Part shown: in pieces, positions 5,897-12,331 of the stretch
Numbering within the stretch: position 1 is the stretch's first letter
Layout of the letters: every line of letters starts with the position of its first letter
Origin: Clostridia bacterium
GTDB lineage: Bacteria > Bacillota > Clostridia > TANB77 > CAG-508
NCBI GenBank assembly: GCA_900768805.1
Contig: CAAGEF010000070.1
Coordinates: 1 to 12,474, forward strand
Length of the DNA: 12,474 bases
Reading direction: 5' to 3'
Made by a program: the position numbers and the translations under genes
The notes under the pieces: model-generated
Database searches by the model: none
Told to the model about the DNA's origin: nothing
The model's input: only the letters and a program-made list of their open reading frames with translations

Positions 5897-6592
5897 ATGG
5901 ATTATATTTATTCAAGAAATAGAATACGTTTTCCTAAATTAAAAAAAAATAGAAAAAAACAAATGATAAAGCTAGCATTGCTAGCTTTTATTGTTGTAAT
6001 AATAATTTCCACAATAATATATTCGATTTCTGCTTATCCAATATTTAAAGCTTCTTGTAAAACTAAAGCTAATTCTGTTGCAACAAATATTGTAAATGAA
6101 GAAGTAAATAAAGTAATGGAGCTATATAATTATGAAGATTTGGTAAAGGTTGAAAAAGATGAAAATGGAAGAATAACTTTAATATCAGCAAAAATTGTTC
6201 CAATAAATAATATAGTTTCTGAAATTGTTCATAATATTCAAAAAAATATAGATTCTAAAGCTACAGAAAAAATCTATATAAATTTAGGAAAAGTAAGTGG
6301 TTTTACGATTTTATCAAATATAGGACCAACTTTTACAATAGAACTTGAAAGAGCTGGAAATATAGATACTAAAATATCTTCTGAATTCATAGATGTTGGA
6401 ATAAATCAAACATTACATAAAATAAACTTAGATTTAACTTGTACTATAAGTGTATTAACACCATTTGAAGTTATTCAAGACACAATAAATACAAAGATTT
6501 TATTAACAGAAACTGTAATAGTTGGAGAAGTTCCTAGCGCATATTATAATTTGGATAATTTAGATATAAAAGATACATTAAATCTTAAATAA
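5897..6592 (+). CDS. yunB: Sporulation protein YunB
   Basis: A 231-aa member of the YunB family, a sigma-E-controlled sporulation protein in Bacillus whose exact function is unknown. A basic N-terminus (residues 10-22) is followed by one membrane segment (about 24-46), so the rest is probably outside the cytoplasm, in the space between mother cell and forespore. Family patterns include the TNIVNEEVNKVM segment, the GKVSGFTILSNIGPTF loop, GINQTLHKINLDL and the final TETVIVGEVP. It is slightly shorter than the Bacillus protein (about 250 aa). The start ATG lies 3 nt after the sipL stop, with AAAGGA at the end of sipL as its ribosome binding site, so the two genes are one transcription unit. I see no clear terminator in the 85 bp after it. 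Confidence 0.92.
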   Translation: MDYIYSRNRIRFPKLKKNRKKQMIKLALLAFIVVIIISTIIYSISAYPIFKASCKTKANSVATNIVNEEVNKVMELYNYEDLVKVEKDENGRITLISAKIVPINNIVSEIVHNIQKNIDSKATEKIYINLGKVSGFTILSNIGPTFTIELERAGNIDTKISSEFIDVGINQTLHKINLDLTCTISVLTPFEVIQDTINTKILLTETVIVGEVPSAYYNLDNLDIKDTLNLK

Positions 6593-6679
6593 AAATATAT
6601 GATTTTATTCTTTAAAGAGATGTAATAATTTTGTGAAAAATAAGACTAGATATTTTTTTGAAAAAAATTCTGGAAAACC

Positions 6680-6708
6680 TTGACATTATCAGCTATTTGT
6701 ATTAAAAT
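6680..6708 (+). promoter_or_regulatory. Sigma-A promoter of rplM-rpsI
   Basis: TTGACA at 6680-6685, a 17-bp spacer and TAAAAT at 6703-6708 (5 of 6 matches). The expected start is near 6715, leaving a leader of about 110 nt before rplM. Confidence 0.85.
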
Positions 6709-6714
6709 AATATC

Positions 6715-6827
6715 GCATTGTATGAAAAAAGTATGTAAATTTATTTTGAAGCTTCTCCCCGGTGGCTAAAAGGTAAATATTATATATAAATAAAATAATA
6801 AAAATAGAATGGAGGGTATTTAATACC
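6715..6827 (+). promoter_or_regulatory. Structured 5' leader of rplM, possible L13 leader
   Basis: The transcribed leader is about 113 nt. It contains an unusually GC-rich patch at 6748-6773 (GAAGCTTCTCCCCGGTGGC), which stands out in this AT-rich DNA and suggests a conserved RNA element. Firmicute rplM genes are known to carry an L13 leader motif, so autoregulation by L13 is plausible. I could not confirm the consensus. The GGAGGG ribosome binding site at 6811-6816 is followed by a small hairpin, GGTAT-TTA-ATACC (6815-6827), ending right at the ATG. Confidence 0.5.
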
Positions 6828-7265
6828 ATGAATAACACAACTTATAGTCCTAAAAAAGGTGAAATAGAAAGAAAATGGTATGTAATCGATGCAGCTAATA
6901 AACCATTAGGAAGAACAGCTACAGAGGTTGCTAAATTATTAAGAGGAAAACACAAACCAACATATACACCAAATGAAGATATGGGTGATTATGTAATAGT
7001 TATAAATTGTAAAGATGCAATTTTAACAGGAAAAAAATTAGATCAAAAAATATACAGACATCATTCTGGATATATTGGAGGAATGAAAGAAACTTCAGCT
7101 AGAGTAATGATGGATACAAAACCAGAACAAGCTATGTTTTTAGCAGTAAAAGGAATGCTTCCTCATACAAAATTAGGAAGAAAAATGATTAAAAAAGTAA
7201 GAGTATATGCAGGTAGCGAACATGAAAACATTGCTCAAAAACCAGAAGTTTGGGAGGTAAAATAA
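6828..7265 (+). CDS. rplM: 50S ribosomal protein L13
   Basis: Large-subunit protein that assembles early on 23S rRNA. It has 145 aa, the normal length. Recognisable family segments are KWYVIDAANKPLGRTATEVAKLLRG cut into WYVIDA (residues 17-22) and LGRTATEVAKLLRGKHKPTY (27-46), then DYVIVINCKDAILTGKK (54-70) and the signature MLPHTKLGRKM (110-120). Start: GGAGGG at 6811-6816 is 11 nt from ATG 6828, rather long, but a small hairpin between them may shorten the effective distance. It is co-transcribed with rpsI, 1 nt apart. Confidence 0.98.
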   Translation: MNNTTYSPKKGEIERKWYVIDAANKPLGRTATEVAKLLRGKHKPTYTPNEDMGDYVIVINCKDAILTGKKLDQKIYRHHSGYIGGMKETSARVMMDTKPEQAMFLAVKGMLPHTKLGRKMIKKVRVYAGSEHENIAQKPEVWEVK

Positions 7266-7266
7266 G

Positions 7267-7671
7267 ATGGCAAAAAAATCAGAAAAAATAGTATTTCAAG
7301 GAACTGGAAGAAGAAAAGAATCAATTGCTAGAGTAAGAATAATGGAAGGTAAAGGAGAAATCACTGTTAACGGAAAACCTTTAGATGAATATTTTGGAAC
7401 AGAAATATTAAAAGTTATAGTTAAACAACCATTAACTGTTACAAATACTTTAGGAAAATATGATATAATTTGTAAAGTTCAAGGTGGAGGATTTACAGGT
7501 CAAGCTGGAGCTATAAGACATGGAATCTCTAGAGCTTTATTAGAAGTAAATACTGAATACAGACCAATATTAAAATCAAACGGATTCTTAACAAGAGATC
7601 CAAGAATGAAAGAAAGAAAAAAATACGGTCTTAAAAAAGCTAGAAAAGCACCACAATTCAGTAAAAGATAA
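7267..7671 (+). CDS. rpsI: 30S ribosomal protein S9
   Basis: Small-subunit head protein of 134 aa. The signature GGGFTGQAGAIRHGISRAL is at residues 73-91. TGRRKESIARVR is near the N-terminus (13-24). The extended basic C-terminal tail ends QFSKR, and in known ribosomes its last residues contact P-site tRNA. The ribosome binding site GGGAGGT (7252-7258) lies inside the end of rplM, and the ATG begins 1 nt after the rplM stop, so the genes are translationally linked. A strong terminator follows. Confidence 0.98.
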   Translation: MAKKSEKIVFQGTGRRKESIARVRIMEGKGEITVNGKPLDEYFGTEILKVIVKQPLTVTNTLGKYDIICKVQGGGFTGQAGAIRHGISRALLEVNTEYRPILKSNGFLTRDPRMKERKKYGLKKARKAPQFSKR

Positions 7672-7695
7672 TTTGTATTTTTTAAGAAAAATATT

Positions 7696-7729
7696 AAACC
7701 TCAGAATTATAAAAATTCTGAGGTTTTTT
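7696..7729 (+). terminator. Intrinsic terminator after rpsI
   Basis: The perfect 13-bp stem is AAACCTCAGAATT (7696-7708) paired with AATTCTGAGGTTT (7714-7726). The loop is ATAAA, and the T-run extends to 7729. Confidence 0.95.
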
Positions 7730-7896
7730 GTTATAATCAATATTTTATTAGTGGTGCTTTTATGAGATACTGCATATTATATAAAGTCTAATAATATTTT
7801 AGATTATCATATTAAAAGAGTTAATTTAAAATATAATAATTAAAGTAATACTATAAATATGAATGGAATTAAATTAAAAATGAAATAAAACTGTAA

Positions 7897-7925
7897 TTGA
7901 CATTATTTAATCACAATGTTATGAT
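7897..7925 (+). promoter_or_regulatory. Extended -10 sigma-A promoter of the 646-aa protein gene
   Basis: TTGACA at 7897-7902, a 17-bp spacer and TATGAT at 7920-7925, preceded by TGT as an extended -10. The expected start is near 7932, only about 24 nt before the ATG. This indicates strong vegetative transcription. Confidence 0.85.
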
Positions 7926-7955
7926 AATTTTATTAAAATATATAGGGGGAATATT

Positions 7956-9896
7956 ATGAAGAAAAAACTTAAAATTATTATTCCTATAATAGTAATAATA
8001 ATAGTAGCTGCTATTGTTGCTGTTTTTATGCTTGAAGGTAAGAAAATTGCTATTACAGGAAAAAGTAAAGTTGCAATGGGGTTAACTAAAACTTTAAATT
8101 CTTTTGAAGAATCAGAAGGTGTTCTAGATACATCAAAAGTTAAAATATTAGATAGTATTAGTAAAAAACCTTATGAAGCAAGTGCTACAATGTCTATTGA
8201 TGTAGAGGTTGAAGATTTAGAAGAATTAGTTGGAGATGAAGATATTGCAGATCTTGTAAATGATATTTTTGCTGAATTATCAAATACAGATATAACAACT
8301 AAAATATCAGTAGATCAAGCTAATGAAAATGCTCTTATGAATTTAAATTTGAAAAATGAAAATTTATTAGGAGAAATATCTGGTGAAGTAGCAGTTACTC
8401 CAGATGAAATTGCTTTTAGATCAGAAGAGTTAAATGAAGATTATCTTGTTTTAACAAAAGAAGATTTAGAAGATAATAGTGAATATGAAGAAATATTCGA
8501 TTTAATTCAAGAAGCTTTTACAAAAGATTATTCTGATTTTATGTTTTCAGAAGAAGAATTAAAACATTTTAGTGATACTTACGGAAATATTCTTAATGAT
8601 TCTGTAAAAAATGGAGAGATTACTTCAGAAAAAGGTGAATTTGAAGTAAATGGTTCTAAAACTTCTTGTACAAAATCTGTTTTAAAATATAACAATGACC
8701 AATTTAAAGAACTTATAACAAAATACATAACAACTTTTGAAAATGATAAAAAAGGTAGAGAGATAATAGAAAATAAATTTAATGCTATATATGGAGAAAC
8801 ACTTGCAGCAGAATTAATAGAGCAAATAGATGATGGTATAGCAGATATAAAAGATTCAATAGACAATATTGAAGATACAACATTAGAATTTATAACATAT
8901 GGTACTGCATTTAAAACTTATGGAACAGAAACAAAATTAACTGTTTTAGAAGATTCTGCGATTATAAAAGAAACATTTAATGATGACAATACAAATATAA
9001 AAGTTTCTTTTGCAGATGAAGAAATTGTAAATGTTACTATTAAACAATCAAATAATGAATTATCTGTTGATGGTAATGTTTTAGCTGATGGTAATGGTTG
9101 TGAAGTAAATTTGGTTTTAAATAAATCAAAAATAGATTTAAATTTAAATATTATAGAGGATGAAGAAGTGGCTGGAACATTAGGTTTTGTAGTAGAGTCT
9201 AACGTAAAAACAAATACAGAAAAAGAATTAGAACAAGATTCTGTAATTAAAGTTTCTTTAGATGTGCCAGTAGATGATAAGAAATCTGTAAAAGGAAGTG
9301 TTGCTTTAAATGTATCTGAAACTATGAAAGTTATAGATTCAATAGAAATGCCAGACACATCAAAAGCTGTAAGTATAATGGATACAGAAGAGCTTTCTGT
9401 TTATGTAACTGATTGCCAAAAAGGTTTAATGACATATGCAACAAAACTTCAAAAATCTGAATTAGTTAAAAATGTTATTGAAATGTATTCTAATTATTCA
9501 TCATTAATGACAAAACAATTTGATATGGATGATGAAATAAATTCAGATATAGATTCTGACATAGATATAGACACAACAGAAGCAGTAGATCCAGAAGATT
9601 TAAAAGACGATATAACAGATTGGTATTCTAATTTAGAAGCTGAAGAAGGAAGCAAAAAATCAGAAGTAATAGAAGAAGATATGATAACAGATTTTGACTT
9701 TTTGGATTATGTAACAGTAAATACATATATATCTTGGGAAGAAGGAACACCAACTGATGAAGGATATGTAGGAATAGAAGTAACAGATTCTGAGGATAAT
9801 GTATATGAATTTTATATTGATATAAGCAAAGATAAAGTTTATACAGAAAGCACAGTTCCATTTGATACTGCATCAATTTCTTGGAATGAATTTTAA
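7956..9896 (+). CDS. Uncharacterised acidic membrane-anchored extracellular protein
   Basis: I do not recognise this 646-aa protein with certainty. Residues 1-6 are basic and residues 5-26 form one strong hydrophobic segment without a lipobox cysteine or clear signal-peptidase site. It is therefore probably an N-terminally anchored protein with about 620 residues outside the cell. The outside part is highly acidic and alternates predicted beta strands with short helices. Residues about 523-555 are an Asp/Glu-rich run (DMDDEINSDIDSDIDID). Only three cysteines are visible. The strand-rich pattern in the first 130 residues and the 'VNGSKTSCTK' segment recall LolA/LppX-like or DUF6583-type clostridial envelope proteins, but that is pattern resemblance only. 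It has its own strong promoter, a GGGGG ribosome binding site (7945-7949) and its own terminator, so it is monocistronic. Confidence 0.8.
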   Translation: MKKKLKIIIPIIVIIIVAAIVAVFMLEGKKIAITGKSKVAMGLTKTLNSFEESEGVLDTSKVKILDSISKKPYEASATMSIDVEVEDLEELVGDEDIADLVNDIFAELSNTDITTKISVDQANENALMNLNLKNENLLGEISGEVAVTPDEIAFRSEELNEDYLVLTKEDLEDNSEYEEIFDLIQEAFTKDYSDFMFSEEELKHFSDTYGNILNDSVKNGEITSEKGEFEVNGSKTSCTKSVLKYNNDQFKELITKYITTFENDKKGREIIENKFNAIYGETLAAELIEQIDDGIADIKDSIDNIEDTTLEFITYGTAFKTYGTETKLTVLEDSAIIKETFNDDNTNIKVSFADEEIVNVTIKQSNNELSVDGNVLADGNGCEVNLVLNKSKIDLNLNIIEDEEVAGTLGFVVESNVKTNTEKELEQDSVIKVSLDVPVDDKKSVKGSVALNVSETMKVIDSIEMPDTSKAVSIMDTEELSVYVTDCQKGLMTYATKLQKSELVKNVIEMYSNYSSLMTKQFDMDDEINSDIDSDIDIDTTEAVDPEDLKDDITDWYSNLEAEEGSKKSEVIEEDMITDFDFLDYVTVNTYISWEEGTPTDEGYVGIEVTDSEDNVYEFYIDISKDKVYTESTVPFDTASISWNEF

Positions 9897-9899
9897 TAT

Positions 9900-9933
9900 A
9901 AAAAAAGGCGTATATCTATATACGCCTTTTTTT
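9900..9933 (+). terminator. Intrinsic terminator after the 646-aa protein gene
   Basis: GGCGTATA (9907-9914) pairs with TATACGCC (9919-9926) around the loop TCTA. It is flanked by seven A (9900-9906) and seven T (9927-9933), so it could also act on the minus strand. Confidence 0.93.
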
Positions 9934-9941
9934 ATTAGTGT

Positions 9942-9968
9942 TCGAAAAATTTAACAAGAACTTTTCGA
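9942..9968. repeat. Inverted repeat bracketing the -35 of the DUF3592 gene
   Basis: TCGAAAA (9942-9948) and TTTTCGA (9962-9968) are perfect reverse complements separated by 13 bp. The -35 hexamer TTAACA (9951-9956) lies between the arms. The layout is that of a repressor operator. The protein is unknown. Confidence 0.5.
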
Positions 9969-9979
9969 TTAAATATAAG
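9951..9979 (+). promoter_or_regulatory. Sigma-A promoter of the DUF3592-like gene
   Basis: TTAACA at 9951-9956 (5 of 6 matches), a 17-bp spacer and TATAAG at 9974-9979 (5 of 6). The expected start is near 9986, about 47 nt before the ATG. Confidence 0.6.
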
Positions 9980-10032
9980 TATATGTAATTAAAAAATTAG
10001 CGCTATTTTTAAATTATGAAGGAGAATTTATT

Positions 10033-10743
10033 ATGAAAGTTAAAACAAAATCACAATCTCAAAAAAAAATTGAGTTTATATTAGGGATAATTTTAGCTTT
10101 TTTAGGTATTATATTATTATTTTCTGGTATAAATAAAATAATTTCAAACAATAATTTTAAAAGAGAAAATATACAAATAGAAGCTATAGTAACAGATTCA
10201 AATTCAAATAATAAATATACAGCTGTTTCATTTTTTATAGACGAAAAAGAATATAATGCAATTGCCAAAAGTTATAGTTCTCAAATAAAAAATGGAGACA
10301 AAATTACTATTTTTTATAATAAAGAAAATCCTAGTATTATTTGTATAGAAGACGGGAATGCAAATGGAGGAGTTTTTATTGGAATAGGAGGAGTGATACT
10401 GGTAATTGGTTTAAGTTTTACACTTAATAAATCAAATAATTCAGTAAATAAAGAAGAAATAATAAAAACTGGGAAAAAAATACAAGCAGAATTAGAAGAT
10501 ATAGTATATGATATAAAAACAACTTCGAATGGAAAACATCCATATTATATAGTATGTTCTTGGAAAAATAAAATTGATGGAAAAACATATACATTTAGAA
10601 GTGATAATTTATGGTATGATCCAAAGCCATATATAAAAAAATTAGATTTAGAAAAAATACCAGTATATATAATTCCTAGTAATCCGAAACAGTATCATGT
10701 AGCAGTAAAAGAATTAACTTCAGCAAAAAATAAATATAGCTAG
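10033..10743 (+). CDS. DUF3592-like two-transmembrane protein
   Basis: A 236-aa membrane protein of unknown function. It has a basic N-terminus, TM1 at about residues 14-37 and a small beta-rich domain at about 43-106 ending GDKITIFYNKENP. TM2 is at about 112-131, and a second beta-rich domain at about 146-230 contains YYIVCSWKNKIDGKTYTF and IPVYIIPSNPKQYHVAV. The pattern of a hydrophobic segment, a domain asking for 'G(d/e)xixifYnpxnP' and a second TM is typical of DUF3592. Here the second domain seems to repeat the same theme (VYIIPSNPKQY). ATG 10033 follows AAGGAG at about 10019-10024. The gene is monocistronic, with a promoter flanked by an inverted repeat. No separate terminator is visible before the infC promoter. 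Confidence 0.75.
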   Translation: MKVKTKSQSQKKIEFILGIILAFLGIILLFSGINKIISNNNFKRENIQIEAIVTDSNSNNKYTAVSFFIDEKEYNAIAKSYSSQIKNGDKITIFYNKENPSIICIEDGNANGGVFIGIGGVILVIGLSFTLNKSNNSVNKEEIIKTGKKIQAELEDIVYDIKTTSNGKHPYYIVCSWKNKIDGKTYTFRSDNLWYDPKPYIKKLDLEKIPVYIIPSNPKQYHVAVKELTSAKNKYS

Positions 10744-10760
10744 AATAATTTTTCAAAGTA

Positions 10761-10789
10761 TTGACAAAATAGTAAAAAAGTAGTATTAT
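10761..10789 (+). promoter_or_regulatory. Sigma-A promoter of infC-rpmI-rplT
   Basis: TTGACA at 10761-10766, a 17-bp spacer and TATTAT at 10784-10789 (5 of 6 matches). The expected start is near 10796, giving a leader of about 134 nt. Confidence 0.9.
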
Positions 10790-10795
10790 ATTAGT

Positions 10796-10915
10796 GTTTT
10801 AAGAAGAAATTCCATTTCTCACCTTAATCTAATGAGGATTAATGGTTAAAAATACTAATAAATTAGTTTTTTAATAATGGATTTGACTTTTTAAAACAAA
10901 GTCAAATTTTTTTTT
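10796..10915 (+). promoter_or_regulatory. L20-type attenuator leader of infC-rpmI-rplT
   Basis: Several hairpins are visible in order. AGAAAT (10805-10810) pairs with ATTTCT (10814-10819). TTAATC (10824-10829) pairs with GATTAA (10837-10842). ACTAA (10854-10858) pairs with TTAGT (10863-10867), followed by a T-run. The last is the terminator hairpin at 10881-10915. In Bacillus the same operon is controlled by L20 binding its leader and promoting termination; the layout here fits that L20 leader class. CTCA (10818-10821) could also pair with TGAG (10833-10836) in the second hairpin's loop, giving a pseudoknot or switch. Structures were read by eye. Confidence 0.7.
10881..10915 (+). terminator. 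Attenuator terminator in the infC leader
   Basis: The perfect 10-bp stem is ATTTGACTTT (10881-10890) paired with AAAGTCAAAT (10898-10907). The loop is TTAAAAC, and nine T follow at 10907-10915. The GGAGGTG ribosome binding site of infC begins at the next base. It lies upstream of a coding gene, so it is a conditional terminator. Confidence 0.92.
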
Positions 10916-10929
10916 GGAGGTGTTTTACT

Positions 10930-11439
10930 ATAAAACAAGAATTACCTATCAATGAACAAATAAAAGAAAAAGAAGTTCAAGTCATTGATGAAAATGGAAC
11001 TAAAGTTGGTGTATTACCAATAAAAGAAGCGTTAGAATTGGCAGAAGAAAAAGAACTTGATTTAGTGCTTGTTGCGCCAAATGCAAGTCCAGTAGTTTGT
11101 AAAATAATGAATTATGGAAAGTATAAATTTGAACAAGCTAAAAAAGAAAAAGAATCTAAAAAAAATCAAAAAACTGCTGAAATAAAAGAAATTAGAGTAA
11201 CACCAAATATCGGTGATCACGATTTTGGTTTCAAAAGCAAAAATGCAAGAAGTTTCTTAGAGAGTGGAAATAAAGTAAAATTTACTTTAAGATTTAGAGG
11301 AAGAGAGCTTAACAATTTAAAATCAGGTGAGGCTATTTTGAATAAGTTCATTGAAGAACTAGCTGATATAGCAGTAGTAGAAAAAAAACCATTCTTGGAA
11401 GGTAAAACCATGTTTATAATTTTATCAAAAAAAATATAA
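10930..11439 (+). CDS. infC: Translation initiation factor IF-3, AUA start
   Basis: IF-3 binds the 30S subunit, keeps subunits apart and checks the start codon. Reading from ATA 10930 gives 169 aa, the normal length, beginning with the conserved LPINEQIKEKEVQVIDENG. GGAGGTG (10916-10922) is 7 nt before ATA. No ATG, GTG or TTG lies in frame between it and residue 37 (TTG 11038), which would delete most of the N-terminal domain. The C-terminal domain includes EIRVTPNIGDHD (about 87-98) and RFRGRE (121-126). IF-3 genes of E. coli and Bacillus relatives use AUU as a self-regulatory start, and AUA would serve the same purpose. It is first in an operon with rpmI and rplT. Confidence 0.93.
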   Translation: MKQELPINEQIKEKEVQVIDENGTKVGVLPIKEALELAEEKELDLVLVAPNASPVVCKIMNYGKYKFEQAKKEKESKKNQKTAEIKEIRVTPNIGDHDFGFKSKNARSFLESGNKVKFTLRFRGRELNNLKSGEAILNKFIEELADIAVVEKKPFLEGKTMFIILSKKI

Positions 11440-11477
11440 AAAGAACATTCAGTTCATACGAAAGGAGTTAAATTATT

Positions 11478-11690
11478 ATGCCAAAATTAAAAACAAACAA
11501 AGCTGCAAGCAAAAGATATCGTCAAACAGGTTCAAAAAATGCACCTAAATATAAGAGAACAAAAGCTAATAGAAGACATTTATTAGCTAATAAAACAAAG
11601 AGACAAAAAATGACAGCTAGAGTACAAGATGGAATAGCTGATAAATCATGTGAAAAAACAATCAAAAAATTATTACCATATGGTAACTAG
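11478..11690 (+). CDS. rpmI: 50S ribosomal protein L35
   Basis: A small, very basic large-subunit protein of 70 aa, slightly longer than the usual 64-66. The N-terminus MPKLKTNKAASKRYRQTGS and the segment RRHLLANKTKRQK match the family. The ribosome binding site AAAGGAG is at 11460-11466. It is the second gene of the infC operon, 38 nt after infC and 27 nt before rplT. Confidence 0.97.
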   Translation: MPKLKTNKAASKRYRQTGSKNAPKYKRTKANRRHLLANKTKRQKMTARVQDGIADKSCEKTIKKLLPYGN

Positions 11691-11717
11691 AATTTAAAAA
11701 AGAAGGAGTTGAAATAA

Positions 11718-12068
11718 ATGGCAAGAGTAAAAACAGCAAGAACTACAAGAGCAAGACATAAAAAAGTATTAAAACAAGCAAAAGGATATTTTGGAGCAAA
11801 ACATTACAGATATAGAATGGCAAAACAAGCTGTTATGAAATCTGGAATGTATGCATATGTAGGAAGAAAAGATAAAAAAAGTAATTTCAGAAAATTATGG
11901 ATAACAAGAATAAATGCAGCAGCAAGAATGAATGGATTAACATATAGCAAATTAATTTCAGGATTAAAGAAAGCTAATGTAACAATAAACAGAAAAATGT
12001 TAGCTGAAATTGCTGTAACAGATAGTAAAGCATTTGCAGAATTAGCTGAAATAGCAAAAAAAGCTTAA
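11718..12068 (+). CDS. rplT: 50S ribosomal protein L20
   Basis: An early 23S rRNA assembly protein of 116 aa, the normal length. The basic N-terminal extension contains ARHKKVLKQAKGYFGAKH. The family signature falls at about residues 54-84, with KKSNFRKLWITRINAAAR and NGLTYSKLISGL. In Bacillus L20 is the repressor that binds the infC leader, so this protein is the likely controller of its own operon. AAGGAG lies at about 11702-11707. A terminator follows. Confidence 0.98.
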   Translation: MARVKTARTTRARHKKVLKQAKGYFGAKHYRYRMAKQAVMKSGMYAYVGRKDKKSNFRKLWITRINAAARMNGLTYSKLISGLKKANVTINRKMLAEIAVTDSKAFAELAEIAKKA

Positions 12069-12084
12069 TTAATTTAAGCAAATA

Positions 12085-12116
12085 AAACTGGCTAGAAGCA
12101 TAGCCAGTTTAGTTTT
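12085..12116 (+). terminator. Intrinsic terminator after rplT
   Basis: The perfect 10-bp stem is AAACTGGCTA (12085-12094) paired with TAGCCAGTTT (12101-12110). The loop is GAAGCA. The T-tract is interrupted (TTTAGTTTT), but the stem is strong. Confidence 0.88.
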
Positions 12117-12155
12117 CTATAAGAATTAATTAGTTTTTAAATTTGATAAAATGTA

Positions 12156-12184
12156 TTGACAGAATTCAAAAAAACATTTATAAT
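12156..12184 (+). promoter_or_regulatory. Perfect consensus promoter of tRNA-Tyr
   Basis: TTGACA at 12156-12161, a 17-bp spacer and TATAAT at 12179-12184. Both hexamers match the consensus exactly. The expected start is near 12191, about 25 nt before the mature tRNA. Confidence 0.92.
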
Positions 12185-12215
12185 AAACAAGTGCTTGATA
12201 ATTTGCACAAAAATT

Positions 12216-12301
12216 GGGTAGGTGGTCGAGTGGTTAATGGCACCAGACTGTAAATCTGGCGACGAGAGTCTACGTTGGTTCGAATCCAACCCTGCCCACC
12301 A
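12216..12301 (+). tRNA. tRNA-Tyr (GTA anticodon)
   Basis: An 86-nt class II tRNA. The acceptor GGGTAGG (12216-12222) pairs with CCTGCCC (12291-12297) with one G-U pair. The discriminator A and an encoded CCA end at 12301. The anticodon stem is CCAGA (12243-12247) with TCTGG (12255-12259), the loop is CTGTAAA and the anticodon GTA is at 12250-12252. A long variable arm contains GAC-GAGA-GTC (12261-12270), as expected for bacterial tRNA-Tyr. The T arm is GTTGG, TTCGAAT, CCAAC (12274-12290). It is a single gene with its own promoter and terminator. Confidence 0.97.
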
Positions 12302-12303
12302 AG

Positions 12304-12331
12304 AAAAAACATAGCTTTGCTATGTTTTTTT
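12304..12331 (+). terminator. Intrinsic terminator after tRNA-Tyr
   Basis: ACATAGC (12309-12315) pairs with GCTATGT (12319-12325) around the loop TTT. A-rich sequence lies before it and a T-run follows to 12331. It sits directly after the tRNA 3' end. The remaining 143 nt of the window show no gene. Confidence 0.92.

Noticed and set aside
8579..9358. Two minus-strand ORFs (8579-8866 and 8918-9358) inside the 646-aa gene
   Set aside because: They are Ser/Phe/Ile-rich mirror translations of acidic codons on the plus strand, and the plus-strand gene has a promoter, ribosome binding site and terminator.
9628..9876. Leu/Tyr-rich minus-strand ORF at the end of the 646-aa gene
   Set aside because: Low-complexity antisense shadow of an acidic coding stretch without initiation signals.
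11038..11439. Short infC form beginning at TTG 11038
   Set aside because: It would lack the first 36 residues, including the conserved PINEQI segment, and has no ribosome binding site; the AUA start with GGAGGTG is far better.
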